A stretch of DNA of 28,154 nt from Hypsibius dujardini. Lineage: Eukaryota > Tardigrada > Eutardigrada > Parachela > Hypsibiidae. The first letter of the stretch is position 1. Each line of letters starts with the position of its first letter. Positions 22,055 to 28,154 of the stretch are shown here, piece by piece. The translations under genes and the position numbers were made by a program. A model generated the notes under the pieces. That model was not told the DNA's origin. It searched no databases and worked only from the letters and a program-made list of their open reading frames with translations. The stretch covers positions 1-28,154 of the forward strand of contig LRSR01010139.1 in NCBI GenBank assembly GCA_001579985.1, given 5' to 3'.

Positions 22055-22983
22055 TTATTCGTTTGTCTTGTATACCCGTCTGTTCATCTGCCCGTTTGTC
22101 TGTTTATCTGCCTACCTGTCTGTCTGTTTCATTGTCCGTCTGTCTGCATGCCTTTTTGTCTGTCTCTTTGCCAGTCAGCTTGCGCGAGTGACTGCCTTCC
22201 CGAATTAATGCTGCCTTCCAATCTTCCCTTCTTTTTTTAATGAAGTCGCTCTTTTTCCTAGGCTGGACATGTTTGCGGAGACGGTCGCGATTTGATAAAT
22301 GGCAAGCCGACTGGGGCAGTCCGCATCTCATTTGGTTACATGTCGACGAAGTCCGACGCCGATCGTTTTCTTACCGTTATTCGGGAAATCTTCAGCGCTC
22401 GCAACGTGATCGGCGATGTCGCAGCCTGCTCCGCGGACGTGTCTGGAAACGCGTCAACGGACAAATACTGTCTGACTCATCTTTTCCTTTACCCTGTAAA
22501 ATCCTGTCCAGGAACCAGAGTAAGGTGTTCTTACCTTGACCTTTGATTGGTTTATTTTTCTTGTGTGGAGGATTTGATTTAAGGTCTTGTTTCATCTGTT
22601 AGGTGTCCGAGTGGCCAGTCGGACACGAAGGATTTCTGTACGATCGGAAATGTTTTATACGAAATTCAGCAGGCACTTCCATTACTCTGAAGCACAATAC
22701 GCAACTGCGTGATATCAGACCGTCCGTCAGTTTGGCGACTCATCACTTGACACTCGTCGCACCCGGTATTAAGTCATTCATTATCGATCTCCTAATTTAT
22801 CAAAACCACATTTTATTCCACATTTTGATTTGTTACAGGAATGGCACCTTTAGTGATTGATCTGCGGGAAGGAGGACAGATTGATTTCAGTGATTCCACG
22901 ACTCGCCATGTTCCCGAGGTGGTTGACACTAGAGTCTGTGGCCGTCCGTAAGTAATGCGTAACAGGCAGACAGGCAGGCAGGC

Positions 22984-23018
<35 letters not shown>

Positions 23019-24058
23019 TAGACAGATAGACAGAAAGACAGGCAACCGACAGACAAACAGGCAATATAATTGACTCGTATATGTGCATCAGTCATGTGTC
23101 ATTAGGTAAAATTATATCAATGGGGTACAACAGATTTTTTTCTTCAGAGTCGAAGCGGTCGATTGTGGGCCACATGCTTTGCAATGGCTCTCGGACTATT
23201 TACAAGATGATATGTACACCCTGATGCGCTACCACGGCCAGCCGTCCGCTTCCGCTCCGTCTTTCACTTCTTCCGCTGCTAACTCTGCTCCATTCCTGTT
23301 ATTGGGCTCAGCTAGTCTTGACTGCCTGGTGGATGCCATTCCGGCGCCGTTTACCTTCACGCGAGAAGAGCTGATTCAACGGATGCGTCCTAACCTGGTG
23401 GTCCAAACGAAAGTTCCCTTTGAGGAGGATAGATGGAGCCGATTCTCGATAGGCCAGGTGGAATTTAAAGTACTTGAGAAGTGCTCGAGGTGCCAAATGA
23501 TCAACATCAACGGAAAGAACGGGCAAAGGGGCAGTGAACCGCTTCAGAGTTTGATTCGCTTGCGAGGAAAGGAGGTACGATGGGAAAAAATTGTCCATTT
23601 TTAAAACAGAAAGACCGCCACAGAAATGACGGTCATGCAGGTAGATATCCCCGCAAGGACGAGCAGGCATACAGACAGACACACATACATATAGACATAC
23701 ATACAAACATACATACAGACATACATACAGACAGACGGACAGACGGACAGACGGACAGACGGACAGGCAGACAGACGGACAGGCAGACAGGCAGACAGAC
23801 AGAAAGATAAGCAACCATGCAGCAAGACATTCCGACATGCACATAGACAGATACGTTCACAGAGAAAGAGGATAACGTACGTAAATCCCCTACGTAACGG
23901 ATATGGATACGTGGTTTCAGAGATTATTTTTTCACTGTGATTTTCAGATGTGCTTCGGAATTCTTCTTCATCAGCTCAATCCCATTGTTCACTCGGATAG
24001 AGAAGATTTTGAACTTCCAGTACTACGTGTTGGTGATATCCTTTGCATTAGTTCGTGA
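19304..24058 (+). CDS. MOCOS: molybdenum cofactor sulfurase, 10 exons
   Basis: The exons are 19304-19349, 19547-19703, 20271-20607, 21102-21355, 21603-21996, 22262-22519, 22603-22765, 22839-22947, 23148-23574 and 23948-24058 (TGA at 24056). All have GT-AG borders and matching phases, giving 751 residues, close to the insect enzyme (about 780). The enzyme uses pyridoxal phosphate to take sulfur from cysteine and converts the oxo form of the molybdenum cofactor into the sulfido form needed by xanthine dehydrogenase and aldehyde oxidase in the cytosol. The start ATG (MDPTFSRDEE) lies in a good context (CCTCCATGG) and leads directly into FPQLNGKVYLDHAGSTLW, the usual beginning of the family. The gene looks complete and functional. 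Confidence 0.95.
19704..20270 (+). other. MOCOS intron 2
   Basis: A 567-base AT-rich intron with an ATCAATCAAC-type motif near 19843 and a long A/T-dominated 3' half. No gene or repeat array seen. Confidence 0.7.
20885..21071. mobile_element. foldback element with 68-bp near-perfect arms in MOCOS intron 3
   Basis: Arm 20885-20952 is the reverse complement of 21004-21071 with two mismatches in 68 positions. The loop is about 51 bases. The arm is GC-rich at its inner end (GTGGCGGAGGGCGCC) and stands out from the AT-rich intron around it. The right arm ends about 30 bases before the exon 4 acceptor (exon starts 21102), so the folded RNA could cover the branch-point region. No clear target duplication was seen. 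A MITE or a recent inverted duplication is likely. Confidence 0.9.
21405..21465. repeat. TCTG tract in MOCOS intron 4
   Basis: A short TCTGTCTGTCTG run lies inside intron 4 (21356-21602). The transcript reads TCTG. Confidence 0.75.
22018..22175. repeat. (TCTG)n tract in MOCOS intron 5
   Basis: A pure run at 22018-22053 is followed by variants in intron 5 (21997-22261), starting about 20 bases after the splice donor. The transcript reads TCTG. Confidence 0.9.
22963..23045. repeat. (CAGG)(CAGA)n tract in MOCOS intron 8
   Basis: CAGG units run into CAGA and GATAGACA units in intron 8 (22948-23147), starting about 15 bases after the donor. The transcript reads CAGA, complementary to introns 4 and 5 of the same gene. 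Confidence 0.9.
23665..23812. repeat. compound CAGA/CATA/GGACAGAC tract in MOCOS intron 9
   Basis: Intron 9 (23575-23947) contains, in order, CAGA units, CATACATA units (about 23685-23730) and an 8-base GGACAGAC higher-order unit repeated several times (about 23736-23790). A minus-strand open frame of 178 codons across it is rich in Cys, Val, Ser and Leu and is a repeat artefact. Confidence 0.9.
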
Positions 24059-24401
24059 GTTTTTTCTCACAGAGGGCCTACTGATTGGTCTTTTATTTCT
24101 CGGCTCTCTGGCTAATGTGACTGGTCTTTCAATGTTTACAGTTATCCGGTGTTTAAGGGTTTTATGGTATTCATGGGCAGACAACCTATGGTATGAACGG
24201 AAACATGCGGTCGATCCATTCGCGGGAAAGAGAAATGTGAACGTAATCGCGGCAGAGAGTCATATTTTTCTTTTCCGCCCAGTGATCCTTGATTTTCCGC
24301 GTTGGCGCGTTTCAATTATATTTTGGAACCAAAGGTACGAACTCACACCCGGGACCCGAATTCTTTTGGAAAGTTCATAAATCGAGTCTTGTCTCTGTAA
24401 T

Positions 24402-24506
24402 TACTGTAGTGCCGCGTGGAAGTGGTGGGAGCGGCGTTCGTTTTGCATGTTGTTCCCTAGCATGAAGCGCACGCCGCTCCCACCACTTCCACGCGGCACT
24501 ACAGTA
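24402..24506. repeat. hairpin with 36-bp perfect stem
   Basis: 24402-24437 is the exact reverse complement of 24471-24506 (36 of 36 positions), with a 33-base loop. The stem is GC-rich (AGTGCCGCGTGGAAGTGGTG) in otherwise AT-rich DNA. It lies 344 bases after the MOCOS stop codon and so may be in the 3' untranslated region. It could be a very short foldback element or an RNA hairpin; nothing in the sequence decides this. Confidence 0.9.
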
Positions 24507-24760
24507 CTTTACCAAAAATGATCAGTCCGACAAACTTCTCGCCCCGAACAATATTTTCGGTAACTGATTCACATTCCTCAGCGCGAGAATGAGGAAAGGC
24601 AAAGGAGACGAGCGGACGCAGGCTACTTTCAGCAGCTGAGTCACGCAATCAACTGTTGCGTTGGTAAATGCGTTTTCTACCAGTGCTGGGTTGAGGTCCA
24701 CGGTTAGGGGGGGTGGCACCAGTTTTATTATCCGTGCCCTAAACAGGACTTTTCCAAATC

Positions 24761-24790
24761 CTAGGTAGACTTCCAGAGCAGTCTACCTAG
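24761..24790. repeat. small hairpin, 11-bp perfect stem
   Basis: CTAGGTAGACT and AGTCTACCTAG are exact complements separated by 8 bases. No T run follows that would suggest a terminator, and the role is unknown. Confidence 0.6.
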
Positions 24791-25238
24791 CGGTCACAGG
24801 GCGAAAAAGGCGTGTCCAGGGAACATTTCTCTAACATGGAGTCTATGGGGAACCAACGGCACGACAGAAATTCGGGGGGGGGGAAAAGATGCAGTAGTGC
24901 CCCCCTCAACGCGACACTGTCTTCCACTCTGCTACAATCATCTTCGGTATTTTTAGTGGCCTTCTGCTCAGAAATTCTACTTTTCGCGTGCGCAATACAT
25001 TTGAGGGAGACGAAGGGCTTTCCAGTGGTGCCAAGTACAAGGGATTAATTAATTAAAGAATGAGGATTTTTTGTTGGAAGAAGGATCTTAGTGAGGAACT
25101 GAAATGTAAAAGTTTATTAGATCGCAGAAGCGACAGAGAGATCTCAATTCAGCCCTTTTGATTCGTGATCCGAAACTTTAAACCTTCTTCTGTGTCGAAA
25201 GTAACTTAGAATTTGTAGAATAGATTTTGTATTATTAT

Positions 25239-25864
25239 AAGGTGACCCCATGCGGGCACTTAGTTTCATTCAGGAAGACTGCGGACACTTGGTTTTCACT
25301 TAGTTTGTCTGCGGGCACTTAGTTTTAGTTAAATAGTTTTTAAGTATATACACTAGTTTAGGCTGAGGACACTTTGTTTTAGTACTAAATGAAGTTAAAG
25401 AAATTTTTAGTATTTGTTGCCATACAAACCGATGTACTAAACTAAAGAACTGCAGTTCAGTTTTCGGCTTCAAGTTCCTGCGTTGGTTTTCTTATGGCCT
25501 CGCTATACTCAGTCCTACTCAGTTCTACCGCTCAACTAGACTATCTGCGATATCCATAGACTACGATTATACGTCTCCCATAATCTCATTTGATCAGCAA
25601 CAGTGTACTTTGTTCAAGGGAGATTCTGCTCTCGCCAGCGACTCTGCCAGTGATTCAGATCTGTTTTAACCAGATCCCTACTGCCTTTTACTGTTATACA
25701 AACAATTACATACAACTTACGTCTCATTACAAATAAATAATAATACCAAGTGCCCGCAGCCCCGGACAAATAATCATAATTAAATATAAAACTAAGTGCC
25801 CGCAGTGAAAACTAAGTGTCCGCAGACTTCCTGAGTGAAAATAAGTGCCCGCAGCTGATACCTT
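25239..25864. mobile_element. 626-bp foldback element with repeated CTGCGGGCACTTAGTTTT motifs
   Basis: The ends AAGGT and ACCTT are flanked by the direct repeat ATTAT (25234-25238 and 25865-25869). Each end carries about four copies of a motif close to CTGCGGGCACTTAGTTTT, direct at the left (about 25250, 25280, 25310 and 25363) and inverted at the right (about 25745, 25793, 25812 and 25840), and the outer 80-100 bases pair well. The middle is unrelated sequence with no transposase. This fits a non-autonomous foldback DNA element with repeated subterminal sites, which may be transposase-binding sites (inference). Confidence 0.8.
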
Positions 25865-26368
25865 ATTATAAATATAAGATGGGGTTTTTGGGTAAAATTT
25901 ATTTCAAAATTCTTTCACAACTTCACAGCGTTTTTTAAAACGTGCCATTCGAAAGCGTTATCGCCAATTTAATTTCGATTTGCAATTCCACTTGCTAAGC
26001 GTTGAATGGTACCGCTTTTGGCGATACAAAGTTCTGTTATGCTCCTTTATGTTTTCGTCAGAGTTTGAGAAATGGAGTGCTTAAACAGAGGGCAATGAGC
26101 AGACTAATTGAGTGTTGGGTCTTATGTACCGCATAACGGGGACATAAGAAGTCACCTTCCCAGACAACGATTTCAACTCTAACCCAAGTTGTGACGGCTA
26201 ACCCATAATTGACTTTAATATATTTTCAGAAGAAGAAATGGCCCCAGGCTTTCGTCGGATATTTCAGATTTCAGCTCGCAATCAGCGAAAATAAGATGTC
26301 GGGCAGAAACTGGAGAGACCTTGGCTAATCGTCTTCCTCAAGCCGATTTTTTTATTATTTACTGAGTT

Positions 26369-26664
26369 CAGAGGCTCGTTTAGAGTTCTTACCCGTCGGA
26401 ACAAGGACCCCTCACTGTGGGGCTAGGGCGTGGACAATAGGGCAAAATGCATTTTTTCAAGACTCAACCCAGAATTGAGCCTCTTGTTTTTGATCATCTT
26501 GAAACATGCGGGATGTGGGGATCTAATTTCCAGAGGCCCCACCCGCAGAAGTTTCAAAATGATCAGGAACAAGAGGCGGAATTGTGGGTGTATTTTGCCC
26601 CTTTGCACACCCCTTAGCCCTACCGTGAGGAGTTCAACCTCTAAAAACCCTAAACGAGTCTCTG
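26369..26664. mobile_element. 296-bp palindromic element, full copy
   Basis: The left end CAGAGGCTCGTTTAGAGTT pairs with the right end as CAGAGACTCGTTTAGGGTT in reverse complement, and similarity continues through the whole element: GGGCAAAAT, CCTCTTGTT, TGATCAT and TTGAAAC all recur in inverted order. The entire element is therefore two diverged arms of roughly 140 bases. The two overlapping open frames on opposite strands (26423-26683 and 26430-26669) are mirror products of the palindrome and not genes. A second copy begins at 28047. Confidence 0.85.
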
Positions 26665-27140
26665 ACTGAACTGACTTGGTCAATTAATTATCTTTTCAAA
26701 ACTCAACTGAGCTACCGCAAACGGGATCCATTTGCTTTCCATACCTAAAATAGACTCTTCAGGAAAAATCAGGTGACATTACTGATTTAGGAGTCCTCGT
26801 ACAATCACTCTGTCGGTCCTATGGAAAACGACTCCAAACCACAATTCAGCTATGAGTTAGCGTGAAAACTCTTTGTTGCCAAGTTCTAACTATCCGCAAC
26901 GCAACGCTCTTAATTTCCGTTTTGGAGACGAAACCCGCAATGCGTGTATATTAAATTGGTGCGCTCCCTTGTCTGCTTGAAATTCTCTAGGACATTAAAC
27001 ATGTACGCTATTCTGGACGTTAATGACTATTCGCTCATTGACTGCAATTAGGAGTGACATTATGCAGGACATCTTTATCCTGTGTGATTGATCACCGTGT
27101 ATGTGCCTTATTATCTCCATTGTGTGTTACGTACTGAAGA

Positions 27141-28011
27141 ATGATGCATGGACGATTGATATTGCAGCATTTGTGTTGCTTATTCCTCCCCCTTGGCTGT
27201 GTCGTGGAGTGCTCCAAACAACCCCTGGGCGGCCCTGCGTCGGGCGACAATAGTGGGACGCCGAAATACAACATACCCGTGTCGGGCGCACTACCGCCCA
27301 ACGTGCCGGTCTTGTCAAGCAGACTACCCGACATTCCGATGGGCATCATCGCTTCCAACAAAGCCAGTGCGGTGAATCCCCGTTGGCGCGATTGGGTCAC
27401 GGCGGCAGCCCTCGTCCCGGCCATCTACCAGGCCATCCTTGACGCCAAGACGCAGTATGACGTGACATTCAGCCCGCGGTTGGTGTTGTACAACGACTGC
27501 GAAAACGGCGTGTACGACGGCGTGACCGTCCGCAAGAATTGGGACTCCTACGCTGCGGCCGTGGACTTGCTGTTTGGGAGCGGAGCAATCGACGGAATTA
27601 AGGGGAATTTGATCGTCGGTCCGGCATGTACGAATGACTTCCTACAGGTGGCCACCGCGACCACCGCCTTCCCCACCAACCTCATCGCTGCGGGCGGCTC
27701 AATGATCGACTCGGTGGAGGTCGCGCAGTATCCCTACGTCACGCGGTGCACCTACAACACTTTCACGCAGTGGAATATCTTTGTGGAGTTTGCGGCGGCC
27801 AACAACTGGACGACCTTTGCCGTGCTCTACGACTACTCCGACTCAACCGCAACGGCTAACGCGGCGGGACTGATTAGCAAGCTGCAGAAAACCGCCGCTG
27901 CCGCAGCAGCTGGCAGCGTCAAGGCGTCATTCAAGGAGTCACATTTCCCACTGGCTTCTGCCGGGTCAAACTATACCAACTATCTTGTGAATGGTGCACA
28001 TTTTTCCCGGA
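27141..28011 (+). CDS. first exon of a receptor with ANF-type ligand-binding domain (partial; receptor guanylate cyclase-like)
   Basis: The frame starts at ATG 27141 (a second ATG follows at once) with a signal peptide-like hydrophobic start (LILQHLCCLFLPLGCVV). From about residue 65 it resembles the periplasmic-binding-protein-like extracellular domain of natriuretic peptide receptors and receptor guanylate cyclases: GIIASNKASAVNPRW, LVLYNDCENG, LIVGPACTNDF, YPYVTRCTYNT, then NNWTTFAVLYDYSD. The frame stays open to 28040, but homology fades after HFSR and a good donor GTAGGT occurs at 28012. A donor at 28016 is possible. The rest of the gene, including any membrane segment, kinase-like and cyclase domains, lies beyond the window, so the effector type is unknown. 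Glutamate receptor-like proteins share this domain and are an alternative. Confidence 0.75.
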
Positions 28012-28046
28012 GTAGGTTTGTTGCTGTCGAAGAGGCGTAATGGGAT

Positions 28047-28154
28047 CAGGGGCTCGTTTAGGGTTCCCTGTAAGTCCGAAACAGGACCCCTGATGATAGG
28101 GCCAGGGGGTGGGCACAGGGGTAGAATACATTTGTTTTAAAATGGAACCCAAAA
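28047..28154. mobile_element. second copy of the 296-bp palindromic element, cut by window end
   Basis: CAGGGGCTCGTTTAGGGTT, AACAGGACCCCTGATGATAG, GGGCCAGGGGGTGGGCA and a following T-rich and AACCCA block follow the same order as 26369 onwards. It lies just after the likely splice donor of the receptor exon, so it sits in the first intron. Only the left arm is visible. Confidence 0.8.

Larger units (their letters stand above)
19547..22450 (+). other. MOCOS aminotransferase class V (cysteine desulfurase-like) domain exons
   Basis: Residues about 16-455. Landmarks are KVYLDHAGSTLW and ANPHSRHAVS in exon 2, YTVIFTSGATAAMKLTAETF in exon 3, and NLVAFPGQCNFSGRKYP at the end of exon 3. Lys215 in SFYKIFGFPTGLGALL (exon 4) should bind pyridoxal phosphate. 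The sequence RTGCFCNTGACQKYLGL in exon 5 (Cys at about 373, 375 and 380) contains the cysteine that carries the persulfide in this family. All expected catalytic residues are present. Confidence 0.9.
22451..24058 (+). other. MOCOS MOSC beta-barrel and MOSC domain exons
   Basis: From about residue 460: LTHLFLYPVKSCPGTR closes exon 6, and VSEWPVGHEGFLYDRKCF opens exon 7. Exon 9 carries VDCGPHALQWLSDYL, NLVV and KCSRCQMI, which match MOSC family positions, and exon 10 ends the protein with LPVLRVGDILCISS. The MOSC part binds the molybdenum cofactor and receives the sulfur. Exon 10 keeps phase 0 from exon 9 across an intron full of tetranucleotide repeats. Confidence 0.88.
24059..27140. other. 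gene-free spacer rich in palindromic elements
   Basis: No gene is supportable between the MOCOS stop and the receptor exon. The first part must contain the MOCOS 3' untranslated region. The interval holds the hairpin at 24402-24506, a small hairpin at 24761-24790, the foldback at 25239-25864 and the foldback at 26369-26664, plus a 9-G run near 24878. Short open frames here, including 24522-24719 on the minus strand, match nothing I recognise. The promoter and 5' untranslated region of the receptor gene should lie in 26665-27140. Confidence 0.6.

Noticed and set aside
23308-23844. 178-codon minus-strand frame rich in Ser-Val-Cys-Leu
   Set aside because: It is a translation of the CAGA/GGACAGAC repeat in MOCOS intron 9 joined to the antisense of exon 9.
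23937-24380. 147-codon plus-strand frame overlapping the last MOCOS exon
   Set aside because: It is out of phase with exon 10; the true frame ends at 24058 with the conserved LRVGDILCISS ending.
24522-24719. 65-codon minus-strand frame
   Set aside because: Looks protein-like in composition but has no recognisable motif and sits among repeats.
26423-26683. Pair of overlapping frames on both strands
   Set aside because: Both arise from the palindromic element at 26369-26664 and mirror each other.
27141-28040. Receptor exon as a complete 299-residue secreted protein
   Set aside because: Ligand-binding domains of this type are longer, the match ends near a good splice donor, and the last residues run into intron and repeat sequence.
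1-28154. tRNA and rRNA genes
   Set aside because: I looked for tRNA B-box-like GGTTCGAATCC sequences and cloverleaf pairing and found none; no rRNA-like blocks were seen.

Overview
This is metazoan nuclear DNA. It has intron-rich genes with GT-AG splice sites, GC-richer exons in AT-rich introns and spacers, many (CAGA/TCTG)n tetranucleotide tracts and several short palindromic mobile elements. The gene set is three conserved animal genes plus the 5' exon of a cell-surface receptor. It points to an invertebrate, but the sequence alone does not fix the phylum. A tardigrade or another ecdysozoan is a guess, not a result.

Layout. Positions 1-2705 hold no gene I can support; they carry a copy of a dispersed repeat, a 14-bp tandem repeat and a tetranucleotide array. 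On the minus strand, 9513 down to 2706, lies a seven-exon CaMKK-type Ser/Thr kinase gene (528 codons, phase-consistent throughout). A 2.6-kb spacer (9514-12119) separates it from a divergently transcribed gene. It holds a 243-bp element with terminal inverted repeats and a 6-bp target duplication, and a second copy of the dispersed repeat. On the plus strand, 12120-18263 is a sixteen-exon SLC26 anion transporter (774 codons) with a one-base frameshift in exon 9. At 19304-24058 on the same strand is a ten-exon molybdenum cofactor sulfurase gene (751 codons) that reads intact. From 24059 to 27140 there are only repeats: a 36-bp perfect-stem hairpin, a 626-bp foldback element and a 296-bp foldback element. 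At 27141 begins the first exon of a receptor with a signal peptide and an ANF/receptor-guanylate-cyclase-type ligand-binding domain. Its first intron appears to contain another copy of the 296-bp element, cut by the window end.

Relations between genes. The kinase and the transporter are head to head and could share the spacer as regulatory DNA. The transporter and the sulfurase are head to tail, about 1 kb apart. One moves anions such as sulfate and the other sulfurates the molybdenum cofactor, but adjacency alone does not show a functional link. I found no clear novel multi-gene system. The points most worth a second look are the SLC26 frameshift, the divergent kinase lacking the usual calmodulin-binding tail, the confinement of tetranucleotide tracts to introns in both orientations, and the family of palindromic elements.
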